Of a DNA stretch of 58,831 bases, positions 1-8,598 are shown piece after piece (the first letter of the stretch is position 1; every line of letters begins with the position of its first letter). Source of the stretch: Butyrivibrio sp. (lineage in GTDB: Bacteria > Bacillota > Clostridia > Lachnospirales > Lachnospiraceae). The notes beneath the pieces are model-generated. The model made no database searches. It worked only from the letters and a program-made list of their open reading frames with translations, and was not told where the DNA came from. Position numbers and translations under genes: made by a program. The stretch is taken from contig JAILMY010000187.1 of assembly GCA_024692165.1 (NCBI GenBank), positions 1-58,831 on the forward strand, given 5' to 3'.

Positions 1-639
1 ATGATGCTTCTCATACTGCATGAATACATCGTTTCCGATCTCTGTGTATTTGCCGCAATGACATCCCGGTCCGCAGTTTGGTCCGCAGTCAGGAACATCT
101 TTTACATAGAACATCTCACTGTCAGGGCCGCAGGGACCGTACTCAAGTCCCCACCAGTTATCCTCTGCAGGAAGATAATAAATGTTCTCAGGCTTAAATC
201 CTGATTCGATACGGTATTTTGCGCCCTCTTCATCTCTTGGTGCATTCTCGTCACCAGCAAAAACAGTAGCTGCAAGGTGATCTGCATCAAAACCAAAGAG
301 CTGTGTAAGAAGCTCAAAGCTCCACTGACAACGCTCTTTTTTAAAGTAGTCACCAAGAGACCAGCTTCCCATCATCTCAAAAAATGTTCCGTGGCTCTTA
401 TCACCTACTGAATCAATATCATTGGTACGAACGCATCCCTGAACATTGCAAAGACGTGTTCCCAAAGGATGCTTCTTGCCAAGAAGATAAGGCATAAGCG
501 GCTGCATGCCGGCAACGTTGAACATAACACCGGTAGAACCGTCAGAAACTAGTGAAACAGCGCCGCAGTCCACATGTCCTCTATCGATATAAAACTGCTT
601 CCAAGCTTTGCGCAGTTCATTAGCTGTAAATTGTTTCAT
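1..639 (-). CDS. alaS: Alanyl-tRNA synthetase-like protein, N-terminal part (cut by window edge)
   Basis: The 213 residues seen are the class II catalytic core of an AlaRS-type enzyme, which charges tRNA-Ala with alanine in the cytoplasm. Visible AlaRS signatures are VRTNDIDSVG, GTFFEMMGSWSLGDYFKKE and EYGPCGPDSEMFY. The ATG at 639 follows GGAGGAATAATA, a strong ribosome binding site. The sequence differs clearly from the usual bacterial form (for example FNVAGMQPLMPYLLG where the standard enzyme has an NSGM-type motif), and it has a Cys-rich stretch DCGPNCGPGCHCG near residues 190-202. It may therefore be the short, divergent AlaRS-related paralogue rather than the housekeeping enzyme. The missing C-terminus, with or without editing domain, would decide. 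It lies directly downstream of glyS. Confidence 0.8.
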   Translation of the reverse strand, partial: MKQFTANELRKAWKQFYIDRGHVDCGAVSLVSDGSTGVMFNVAGMQPLMPYLLGKKHPLGTRLCNVQGCVRTNDIDSVGDKSHGTFFEMMGSWSLGDYFKKERCQWSFELLTQLFGFDADHLAATVFAGDENAPRDEEGAKYRIESGFKPENIYYLPAEDNWWGLEYGPCGPDSEMFYVKDVPDCGPNCGPGCHCGKYTEIGNDVFMQYEKHH

Positions 640-706
640 TATTATTCCTCCAGTATGTATATGATATACGGATTGCTTCACTTTGTGACTTTAAATCCCT
701 ATATCA

Positions 707-2116
707 TTAAAAATCAAACTTGTCTGAGAAGAAAGCATCGAGCTGATCAATGGCAATTCTCTCCTGCTCCATGCTGTCTCTGAATCTTACTGTAACCATG
801 TTGTCATTCTCAGACTCAAAGTCATATGTTACGCAGAATGGAGTTCCGATCTCATCCTGACGACGATATCTCTTACCGATATTTCCACGGTCATCAAACT
901 CGCAGTTGTACTTCTTGGAGAGCTGAGCATAAATCTTCTCTGCACCCTCGTTAAGCTTCTTGGAAAGAGGTAAAATACCAATCTTTACAGGAGCAAGAGC
1001 AGGATGAAAATGAAGAACTGTACGCATATCAGGCTTTTCCTCAGTTCCGATGTTTTCTTCATCATATGCCTCGCAAAGGAATGCAAGAGTTACACGGTCT
1101 GCACCAAGTGATGGCTCAACAACATATGGAATATACTTCTCATTTGTCTCATCATCGAAGTAATCCATAGGCTCACCGGATGTCTCCTGGTGTCTTGTAA
1201 GGTCGTAGTTTGTTCTTGATGCGATTCCCCAAAGCTCGCCCCAGTCTGTGAATGGGAATGCATACTCGATATCTGTTGTATGATCTGAGTAGAATGAAAG
1301 CTCCTCAGGATCATGATCACGAAGTCTAAGGTTCTCTTTCTTGATTCCAAGAGAAAGAAGCCACTCATAGCAGGTCTTTCTCCAGTACTCGAACCACTCT
1401 GTCTGTGTTCCAGGCTTACAGAAGAACTCAAGCTCCATCTGCTCAAACTCTCTTGTACGGAAAGTGAAGTTACCGGGAGTGATCTCGTTACGGAAGCTCT
1501 TACCAATCTGGCAGATACCAAATGGAACCTTCTTACGTGATGTACGCTGTACGTTCTTAAAGTTTACAAAAATACCCTGTGCAGTCTCAGGACGAAGATA
1601 TACTGTATCCTTAGCATCCTCTGTTACGCCCTGGAAGGTCTTGAACATGAGGTTGAACTCTCTGATACCTGTAAAGTTGTGCTTACCACATGATGGACAT
1701 GGAACGTTATGCTCCTTGATGAAGTTCTCCATCTCCTCGTGGGACCATCCATCTACTGAAGTCTCAAGAGTAATTCCGTTCTCTGCAGCGAAGTCCTCAA
1801 TGATCTTGTCTGCTCTGAATCTCTCGTGGCACTCTTTACAGTCCATAAGAGGATCTGAAAAGCCGCCAAGGTGACCTGATGCAACCCATGTCTGAGGGTT
1901 CATAAGAATAGCACAGTCAACACCTACGTTATATGGGTTCTCCTGTACAAACTTCTGCCACCAAGCCTTTTTAACATTATTCTTGAACTCTACACCCAGG
2001 TTTCCGTAATCCCAGGTATTGGCAAGACCACCATAAATCTCTGATCCGGGATAAACAAAACCCCTTGCCTTTGCCAGAGCTACAATTTTGTCCATTGTTT
2101 TTGCGTTAGCTTCCAT
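707..2116 (-). CDS. glyS: Glycine--tRNA ligase, dimeric (eukaryote/Firmicute) type
   Basis: This 469-residue single-chain class II synthetase attaches glycine to tRNA-Gly. Motif 2 is seen in [20 protein letters not shown] and motif 3 in [13 protein letters not shown]. Paired cysteines (DCKEC and CPSCG) around residues 95-150 form a likely zinc site in the insertion domain. The last ~100 residues look like the anticodon-binding domain. I chose the ATG at 2116 because it follows GGAGGATT and gives the family start [20 protein letters not shown] longer frame to 2173 would overlap the upstream lipoprotein gene and has no good binding site. The leader is too short for a T-box. It is transcribed towards the AlaRS-like gene. 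Confidence 0.95.
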   Translation of the reverse strand: MEANAKTMDKIVALAKARGFVYPGSEIYGGLANTWDYGNLGVEFKNNVKKAWWQKFVQENPYNVGVDCAILMNPQTWVASGHLGGFSDPLMDCKECHERFRADKIIEDFAAENGITLETSVDGWSHEEMENFIKEHNVPCPSCGKHNFTGIREFNLMFKTFQGVTEDAKDTVYLRPETAQGIFVNFKNVQRTSRKKVPFGICQIGKSFRNEITPGNFTFRTREFEQMELEFFCKPGTQTEWFEYWRKTCYEWLLSLGIKKENLRLRDHDPEELSFYSDHTTDIEYAFPFTDWGELWGIASRTNYDLTRHQETSGEPMDYFDDETNEKYIPYVVEPSLGADRVTLAFLCEAYDEENIGTEEKPDMRTVLHFHPALAPVKIGILPLSKKLNEGAEKIYAQLSKKYNCEFDDRGNIGKRYRRQDEIGTPFCVTYDFESENDNMVTVRFRDSMEQERIAIDQLDAFFSDKFDF

Positions 2117-2147
2117 AATCCTCCATTCCTGCACAGCAGTAAAAAAA

Positions 2148-2768
2148 TTATTTTGAAAGAAGCAGCTGTACAATATCCGTAGTTACTCCGGATAAATCTG
2201 CTTCCTTTTTATCTTTTAAAACGACGCCCTCTGTCATATAAGAAATCTTAAAGGGTGCGATTATACCTGTTTTATCTCCTGTAATGATAATATGTCTGTC
2301 ATTCAGGTCATCAATCTCATCAAGGGAAATAGTCTCTCCCTGGGAATTCACCAGATTTCCCGATACGGAAAAGCCCTTATCGGTGGCCTCTGCAACAGTA
2401 CCATAGAAAAATGTCACCTGGTTGAAGTGGGCAAAATCAATATAGTTACTGTAATTCATGGTTAAAGACGCCTTGCCATCCTCAGACAGCGAAGCTTCTT
2501 CCAGTACAATCCTGGGAGAACTATACTCTGAATTATAGTAAGAAATTTCATCAGCAGCCATGTCCTCAAGCTCGGAAAGCTGATAATAATCCTCTCCGAA
2601 GTCCTCTAAGATCACACTGCCTATGGCTCCATCCTTATTGATTGACAGTTTGGTCTCAGGGACCTTCTTTGCACCGCATCCGTATACGGACACAGCAAAA
2701 AGGCTCACCAATATAGCAGCCATCGTCATTTCTTTAATTCTGTTTGAGTTGATTACTTGTGAACCCAC
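2148..2768 (-). CDS. Putative lipoprotein of unknown function
   Basis: A 206-residue protein with an N-terminal signal: Arg/Lys at 10-12, a hydrophobic run [16 protein letters not shown], and a lipobox Cys near residue 31, so it is probably a membrane-anchored extracytoplasmic lipoprotein. The mature part is acidic and beta-rich with no catalytic motif I recognise. The start is a GTG at 2768 just after GAGGGGCA; spacing is short, and an internal ATG at 2729 is possible but would lose the basic n-region. It lies between recO and glyS on the same strand with a 54-bp gap to recO, so it may share that transcript. Function unknown. Confidence 0.75.
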   Translation of the reverse strand: MGSQVINSNRIKEMTMAAILVSLFAVSVYGCGAKKVPETKLSINKDGAIGSVILEDFGEDYYQLSELEDMAADEISYYNSEYSSPRIVLEEASLSEDGKASLTMNYSNYIDFAHFNQVTFFYGTVAEATDKGFSVSGNLVNSQGETISLDEIDDLNDRHIIITGDKTGIIAPFKISYMTEGVVLKDKKEADLSGVTTDIVQLLLSK

Positions 2769-2822
2769 TGCCCCTCATACCTCATGACGTAAAAGTAAAA
2801 CAAAGATATTATAGCCAAATCA

Positions 2823-3479
2823 TTATTCTTTTTCAATAGCACTTAACATCTCAAGACTTTTAAGAGGTCTGTCGATAAACATAGCCCTATATCTGCGGGT
2901 AATTAAGTCCAGTTCATCCAGGACCTCAGGACTTAAGCTGAAGGAAAAGAGCTTTCCAAGAGGACTTTCCGTTATAAACTGCATCGCATATCTGGTGCTT
3001 TCCAACAGCCACTCATTTTCCGGAATCCCCGGATATTCTCCCTCTATCTTCAGGGCCCTTAGTTCAAATATACACCTTGCCAGCTTGTTGTTTATGTTTT
3101 CCTTCAAAAGAGCTTTCAAAGACACGTAAAGGAGATTTAAAAGCTCCACGTCTTCAATGTTTTCTCTTGTATAAAAGGAAGCCACTTCAAGAAAAAAGGT
3201 GCCGTAACAGGCACCTTCCAAGTCCCCTCTAAAGCCTTCAAAGTAGTTTTCTATATCTGCTTCTACTATAGTATAGGAATTCTTGCCCACAAATAGTTTG
3301 AAGGTTCCAAAGCAGAAGGGTTCCACGCATCCCGACAGCTTACTTCCGGGCTTTCTGGCACTTCTTGCAAAGGCTGTAATCTTGCCTCTTTCCGCAGTGA
3401 AAATAGTCACAACCCAGTCATAATCCCCGGCAGGTGCATGCTTTAGAATTATTCCGCGAAGGGTAATAAAATCTTCCAT
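2823..3479 (-). CDS. recO: DNA repair protein RecO
   Basis: RecO helps load RecA on SSB-covered single-stranded DNA in the RecF pathway. The 218-residue protein starts with the family's OB-fold pattern (LRGIILKHAPAGDYDWVVTIFTAERGKITAFARSARK) followed by the helical domain with YGTFFLEVASFYTREN. It is shorter than the usual ~240-250 residues, and I see no CxxC zinc-finger pattern in the C-terminal part, as in other zinc-free RecO proteins. The ATG at 3479 follows GCAGGGGATAATCAT. It sits 15 bp after era; the era-recO order is common in Firmicutes and implies one transcript. Confidence 0.93.
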   Translation of the reverse strand: MEDFITLRGIILKHAPAGDYDWVVTIFTAERGKITAFARSARKPGSKLSGCVEPFCFGTFKLFVGKNSYTIVEADIENYFEGFRGDLEGACYGTFFLEVASFYTRENIEDVELLNLLYVSLKALLKENINNKLARCIFELRALKIEGEYPGIPENEWLLESTRYAMQFITESPLGKLFSFSLSPEVLDELDLITRRYRAMFIDRPLKSLEMLSAIEKE

Positions 3480-3494
3480 ATGATTATCCCCTGC

Positions 3495-4580
3495 TTAATC
3501 CTTAAGATTTCTGATGTCGTAGCCAAAGCTCTTAAGCTGGGTTTTGTCATCTCTCCAATCTCTTCTGACCTTTACCCACAGCTGCAGATTAACCTTGCAG
3601 CCCACCAGCTCCTCAATATCTTTTCTGGCAGCTGAGCCTATCTTTTTAAGCATGGTTCCACCCTTGCCGATCACAATTCCCTTGTGAGAATCTCTCTCGC
3701 ATATGATGGTGGCCTCAATATCCATGATGCCCTCAGGATCATAGGCTACGGCAGGCTCACCTCCCATATCAAGATTAAAGATCACAGGACCGTCCTCCTC
3801 AGAAGAATCCTCAGAGTCTGCCGCTTCAGCATTTTCCATGGCCTGAAGCTTACTCTTCTTGGGCGGATGCTGATGTCTCTTCTTTTTGGGTGCAGGTGTT
3901 TCCACTACCTTTTCGCGCATGCGCATGGTCTCTATGGTTACAGCAATACCATGGGGAACTTCGTCCTGCAAAAGACGCAGAGCCTTCTCTCTGATGATTT
4001 CCGCTGCAATCTGCCTTTCAGGCTGATCAGTAAGGGTCTCCTCATCATAAAAAGGAGGTCCGTAGGGAAGGAATTTCTTTATGGCATCCATAACTCCCGC
4101 GATATTTTTCCCCTTCAGGGCAGCCACATGAACGACCTCAGAAAAATCCATTTCTTTTCTGTAGGCCGCCTCGAAGGTTTCAAGCTTGTCCGCAGATACG
4201 GTATCTATCTTGTTGATGACAAGGATAACAGGCTTTTTGCAATTTTTTAGTTCCTCTACAATGGACTTCTCCCCTGCGCCAATGAAGGTACTGGGCTCCA
4301 CAAGCCATAAGACCACATCAACCTCTTCCAACGTGCTCTTGGCCACTTTGGTCATGTACTCCCCAAGCTTATTCTTGGTGTCGTGGATTCCCGGCGTATC
4401 CAGAAAGATCATCTGACACTCATCGTCAGTATAGACTGTCATGATCTTATTTCTGGTGGTCTGCGGCTTATTAGACGTAATGGCAATCTTTTGCCCTATC
4501 ATATGATTCATGAGAGTTGATTTGCCTACATTGGGGCGTCCTATTAAAGTGATAAAACCTGTCTTAAAACTATTTTCCAT
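3495..4580 (-). CDS. era: GTPase Era with an insertion in its KH domain
   Basis: Era binds the 3' end of 16S rRNA and helps mature the 30S subunit. The G-domain motifs are clear: GRPNVGKST (residues 14-22), DTPG (61-64) and NKID (123-126). The C-terminal KH domain has the conserved ERDSHKGIVIGKGG near residues 295-308. At 361 residues it is about 60 longer than usual. The extra segment lies at about 222-285, between the KH strand GIAVTIETMRM and DIEATIICERDSHKG, and is first Lys/His/Pro-rich and then Glu/Asp-rich. Good binding site GAAGGATAATA before the ATG at 4580. The start overlaps the end of the DUF4349-like gene by 11 bp. Confidence 0.95.
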   Translation of the reverse strand: MENSFKTGFITLIGRPNVGKSTLMNHMIGQKIAITSNKPQTTRNKIMTVYTDDECQMIFLDTPGIHDTKNKLGEYMTKVAKSTLEEVDVVLWLVEPSTFIGAGEKSIVEELKNCKKPVILVINKIDTVSADKLETFEAAYRKEMDFSEVVHVAALKGKNIAGVMDAIKKFLPYGPPFYDEETLTDQPERQIAAEIIREKALRLLQDEVPHGIAVTIETMRMREKVVETPAPKKKRHQHPPKKSKLQAMENAEAADSEDSSEEDGPVIFNLDMGGEPAVAYDPEGIMDIEATIICERDSHKGIVIGKGGTMLKKIGSAARKDIEELVGCKVNLQLWVKVRRDWRDDKTQLKSFGYDIRNLKD

Positions 4581-5583
4581 TATTATCCTTCTGTATATTT
4601 TGTGGTGGCATAGGCGGCATCTGCTGCACCTGCTGCATTTTCAGCATATTCTTATAGTTTTTCTTTTTGCCAGCCTTGTCAATTGCTCTGATAATGAGGA
4701 TCACTATTACAATTGCCACAAGGATCAGAATTATCTGTGGCAGATGAATCACAAACCATACAAAGCCTTCTACAACAGCTGCGATAACTTCGGCGATACT
4801 GTTTACGAAGCCCTCTCTCATTCTCTGGACAGGGCCCTTTTCCTGGGTCTCGGTAAACTTGCTGACCTCATCGATGCTCAGATAAACAGTGCTGTAATTT
4901 ATCTTGTTGTCATAAGTCCGAAGCTGTGACTCTATGCTCTCAATTTCATATCTGACCTCTGAAAGCCTTGACTCAACGGTTATGATATCCTCAACTGTTT
5001 CAGCGGATTCAAGGATCTCAAGAAGCCTCTTTTCCTCAGATGTAAGAGCATTCTTCTTGCTCTCAATATCAACATAGTTAAGAGTTACATCCTCTACGCT
5101 GGTGGATTTATTTGTGATATTGGTTGAACCTTCGACGACATCAACAAACTTATCCAGGTTATTTGCAGGAATTCTCAGGGTAAGGTATGCATTTCTGCTG
5201 GGTTTTGACCCTGAATAATAGCTGCTTCCATTATAGATGTCGCTGGATTCTATGTAGCCCCCAAGCTCTTTTACCTTGTTTTGAACTTCGGAAAGCACGC
5301 TGTCCAGATCCTCGGTTTCAGAGGATATGTTCATGGTGGTGATAAGCTTTCTTGAAGTGTCCACCACCTCTGTTGCCCCCTCTGCCATAGGGCCTTCGGC
5401 ATTTAGCTCGGCGCTGTCATTCTGATAAACGGATTTTGATTCAACAGCGCCGTCATAAGCAGATTCAGCGGCATATTCCTCAGTGGTTGCTGCGTATTTG
5501 TTGCCGCTGCTTCCACAGCCAATGGTCATGGAAGCTGTCAAAACAAATGTTGATAGAAGTAAAACCAGTCTCTTATTTTTCAT
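4570..5583 (-). CDS. DUF4349-type membrane lipoprotein
   Basis: A 337-residue surface protein: signal peptide with lipobox (TASMTIGCGSSG, Cys near 23), an acidic linker, a DUF4349-like core (TRKLITTMNISSET ... VKELGGYIESSDIY ... YLTLRIPANNLDKFVD), a helical coiled-coil at about 170-230, one transmembrane helix (LPQIILILVAIVIVILIIRA) and a short Met/Pro/Gln-rich tail. Proteins of this family are anchored in the membrane; their biochemical role is not known to me. The ATG at 5583 follows GAGGAGGGGGTT, so I prefer it to an in-frame ATG 39 bp upstream. It lies between the peptidase gene and era and runs with them. Confidence 0.85.
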   Translation of the reverse strand: MKNKRLVLLLSTFVLTASMTIGCGSSGNKYAATTEEYAAESAYDGAVESKSVYQNDSAELNAEGPMAEGATEVVDTSRKLITTMNISSETEDLDSVLSEVQNKVKELGGYIESSDIYNGSSYYSGSKPSRNAYLTLRIPANNLDKFVDVVEGSTNITNKSTSVEDVTLNYVDIESKKNALTSEEKRLLEILESAETVEDIITVESRLSEVRYEIESIESQLRTYDNKINYSTVYLSIDEVSKFTETQEKGPVQRMREGFVNSIAEVIAAVVEGFVWFVIHLPQIILILVAIVIVILIIRAIDKAGKKKNYKNMLKMQQVQQMPPMPPQNIQKDNNGK

Positions 5584-5630
5584 AACCCCCTCCTCAAGAC
5601 TTAAGCCCATCTTCCGGATCAAACCTTTTA

Positions 5631-8561
5631 TTATCTGTTCACCAGCTGCTCCACCTTGTCAAACAGATCCTTGCTCTCATCTATCTTTTCGGAAGTTCCG
5701 ATTACGCAGAGGCAATCATCTTCCATAAAGGCATCAACGTAGTCTGCCATTTTCCTGATGGTATCAATGTTTGTTCCAAGAAGCTCATCCCTGTTTCTCT
5801 GGATGTTCTCCATCTTTGCGTGGCAAAGGTAAGCCGTAAGTCCATAGGCTCCCTTTCCTGACGGAGTCTTGGGCGTATCAAGATCGGAAACAGCTCCGAT
5901 TACATACTGCAGAATAGTTCTGTCATCCGCACTGAAGTTGCGAAGATATTCAGCAGCTTTCTCAAAAACATCAATACTGTTCTTGAGATTAGGATCTCTG
6001 TAGGTCACAAAAGCCGCATCACCATTCTTGGCATAGCTGCTCATGCAGCCGTAGGCGCCGCCCAGAACTCTTATATTCTTCCAAAGGTAGTCATAACCCA
6101 TCATTACCTTAAGAACTCTCAAAGCCCCATGATACTTAAGACCCTTTTTTGCAAAGTTCCCGGCTCTGCACACATACTGTACCTGACCGGCAGTCTTAAA
6201 GGCCTCGTTCTTCCTGGAAGGGATCAGGTTAAGCCTGCCAAGGGAAATCTCTTCAGTATAAAGATCCTTCGAAAAGGCCTTAGCTTCTTCGGGAATTCCC
6301 TCAAACTCTTTTTCTGTTCCCGTAACATCCACAAGAAGGTTCTCAGGTCTGAAGATTGCCTTGCAAATATCCTTAAGAGTATTGACGATATTCTCTGCAC
6401 CTTCCTTAGTATTTATCTCCTCATTCATCTTCTCAAGATGTCTGAAGTACTCGATTCCACTGACGCTGTCTGAAACCATCGCCGCAGGTGAAATGTAGCT
6501 CATTGCGCGAAGAGCGGCTGTCTGATGCCCGGCTGAGGAAAGATCTGACTGAAGCCTTGCATACTGCTCAGCGAAGATTTCCTTAAGTCTCTTCACATCG
6601 TCGAGCTTTGTGGTCATAAGGATCTCTTTTACCAGTTCAAAGGCCTTGGACAGATTATTATGAAGGACCTTTACGCTGACCTCAAAGACTGTTTCGAACT
6701 GTGTTACATTTCCGGCATCGGTATAGGTGCTGATTGATCCGCTGATACCACCTGTGTATATGTTGATGTCATTGTACAGATCGCCATAAGTGTGGTTTTC
6801 TGTATCCAGCATTCCCAGGGCTTTCTTAAGTACTGCCGCATATGGAAGATACTTTGCATCAATGTTCTTCATATCGAAAACAAAGTTTATGTAATCTATG
6901 CCGTTGGTAAAGATGTCATGGAAAAGAACCTTACAGCCCTCGTATTCTCTGAGCTCATAGATGAACTTCTCCGACTCCTTCTTAAGATCCTCAAGCTTTA
7001 AAAGCGGAATCTTCTTAAGATCCTCAGGGTCATCCTCGCCCTCCTGATACTCCTTAAGCTCCCTGGTCTTTCTTACGATGGTCTTAATCTCATCATCTGA
7101 AAGCGAGTCTCTATACTCTTTAAGCTTCTTTCTAAGCTCCTCTTCCTTCTTCTCGTTAAGGCCTTTCTCAGGCTCAAGGAGAACCACGGTTCTGTGGGTG
7201 TTATCCAGAAGATACTTCTGAATCAATTCCTCGAAGTATCTGCCATCAGCCTCTCTTCGAAGCTCCTCAAAGGTAGCGTTGGCTTCAATGTTTATCCATG
7301 GATATCTCTCGTCATAGAGCCAGCTGTCAAATACCTGAAGTCCGTATAAAAGGCCCTTGGGGAAACGTCCAAAGTCCGCCTCTCTGTATTTAAACTCGTC
7401 ATAGGAGAGCCCTGCCAAAAGAGCTTTCTTATCAATTCCGTTCTTTACCTGCTCCTTAAGGATTTCGCGGATAGTTTTAACAAACTCATCCTTCTGGGAA
7501 GCGTCGGCATTTTTGGCAACTATTGAGAAAACAGGCTGCTGCAGGCCGTTGTCGTATTCACTGAAAACATCCTGTCCGATTTCCTTGTCAATAAGAGCCT
7601 TCTTTATGGGCGCTCCGGGAGCTGAGCAAAGGGCATAGTCCAGAATATCAAAGGCGATATAAAGCTTTTTATCCAGAGTTGATCCAACAGAGCAGTTATA
7701 GGAAAGATAGGTGTTCTGCTCCATGGAATCCGTAGGCAGGATTGAATACTGCTTGTGAATTTCCTTAGGGGCATCAAAAGATAGCTGTCTTCCAATCTCT
7801 GAATCAACATCAAGATGATCAAATTTTGACAGATAATTCTTGTCGATATAATCCAGCTTTTCAGCCATATCCATATCGCCGTACAGATAAATATAGCTGT
7901 TGGATGGATGATAGTATTTTCTGTGGAAGTCCAGATAATCCTCATAGGTGAGCTCCGGAATAACATCAGGATCTCCGCCGGACTCGATACCATAAGTGAT
8001 ATCAGGGTAAAGAGAATTCTGGATTTCTCTGCTTAGCACATCATCTGCTGAGGAGAAGGCCCCCTTCATCTCGTTGTAAACAACACCGTTGATAGTAAGC
8101 TCAGAATCCTCATCCTCCATCTCATAGTGCCATCCCTCCTGAGCAAATATCTTGTCAGTCTTGTAGATATTTGGGTAAAAAACTGCATCAAGATACACAT
8201 GCATCAGATTCTGAAAGTCTGCATCGTTGCAGCTGGCAATAGGATAAACAGTCTTATCAGGATAAGTCATGGCATTGAGGAATGTATTAAGGGATCCTTT
8301 TACCAGTTCAACAAAAGGATCCTTTATTGGAAACTCCCTGGATCCGCAAAGAACAGTGTGCTCTATGATATGAGCAACACCCGTTGAATCCTTGGGCGGA
8401 GTTCTAAAACCGATAATAAAAACCTTATTATTATCATCATTTGAAAGAAGTGAAACCTTAGCCCCTGTCTTCTTGTGTTTAAGTATTATGCTTTCTGAAT
8501 TTAGATCCTCAATTCTCCTTTTCTCTACTATCTCATAGGTCGTTAAGTCTTCTAATCTCAT
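5631..8561 (-). CDS. M16C-family insulinase-like metallopeptidase
   Basis: A 976-residue zinc peptidase of the presequence-protease (PreP/falcilysin) type, expected to degrade peptides in the cytoplasm. The inverted zinc motif HIIEH is at residues 64-68 within STGVAHIIEHTVLCGS, followed by KDPFVELVKGSLNTFLNAMTYPDKTVYP, diagnostic of M16C. The downstream metal-ligand Glu is in NEMKGAFSS near residue 170. Length fits the four-domain clamshell architecture. The ATG at 8561 is chosen; an in-frame TTG 18 bp upstream is also possible. No signal peptide is visible. It is followed after 47 bp by the DUF4349 lipoprotein gene on the same strand. Confidence 0.92.
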   Translation of the reverse strand: MRLEDLTTYEIVEKRRIEDLNSESIILKHKKTGAKVSLLSNDDNNKVFIIGFRTPPKDSTGVAHIIEHTVLCGSREFPIKDPFVELVKGSLNTFLNAMTYPDKTVYPIASCNDADFQNLMHVYLDAVFYPNIYKTDKIFAQEGWHYEMEDEDSELTINGVVYNEMKGAFSSADDVLSREIQNSLYPDITYGIESGGDPDVIPELTYEDYLDFHRKYYHPSNSYIYLYGDMDMAEKLDYIDKNYLSKFDHLDVDSEIGRQLSFDAPKEIHKQYSILPTDSMEQNTYLSYNCSVGSTLDKKLYIAFDILDYALCSAPGAPIKKALIDKEIGQDVFSEYDNGLQQPVFSIVAKNADASQKDEFVKTIREILKEQVKNGIDKKALLAGLSYDEFKYREADFGRFPKGLLYGLQVFDSWLYDERYPWINIEANATFEELRREADGRYFEELIQKYLLDNTHRTVVLLEPEKGLNEKKEEELRKKLKEYRDSLSDDEIKTIVRKTRELKEYQEGEDDPEDLKKIPLLKLEDLKKESEKFIYELREYEGCKVLFHDIFTNGIDYINFVFDMKNIDAKYLPYAAVLKKALGMLDTENHTYGDLYNDINIYTGGISGSISTYTDAGNVTQFETVFEVSVKVLHNNLSKAFELVKEILMTTKLDDVKRLKEIFAEQYARLQSDLSSAGHQTAALRAMSYISPAAMVSDSVSGIEYFRHLEKMNEEINTKEGAENIVNTLKDICKAIFRPENLLVDVTGTEKEFEGIPEEAKAFSKDLYTEEISLGRLNLIPSRKNEAFKTAGQVQYVCRAGNFAKKGLKYHGALRVLKVMMGYDYLWKNIRVLGGAYGCMSSYAKNGDAAFVTYRDPNLKNSIDVFEKAAEYLRNFSADDRTILQYVIGAVSDLDTPKTPSGKGAYGLTAYLCHAKMENIQRNRDELLGTNIDTIRKMADYVDAFMEDDCLCVIGTSEKIDESKDLFDKVEQLVNR

Positions 8562-8598
8562 GAAGTCTCTCACTTTCAATTTATTTGTAATTCAAAAT

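Noticed and set aside
2117-2173. Longer start for glyS, and a possible T-box leader
   Set aside because: The extension overlaps the lipoprotein gene and has no conserved residues; the gap is far too short for a T-box.
3684-4250. Open frame of 188 codons on the plus strand opposite era
   Set aside because: It is antisense to a well-supported gene, has no ribosome binding site and no recognisable motif.
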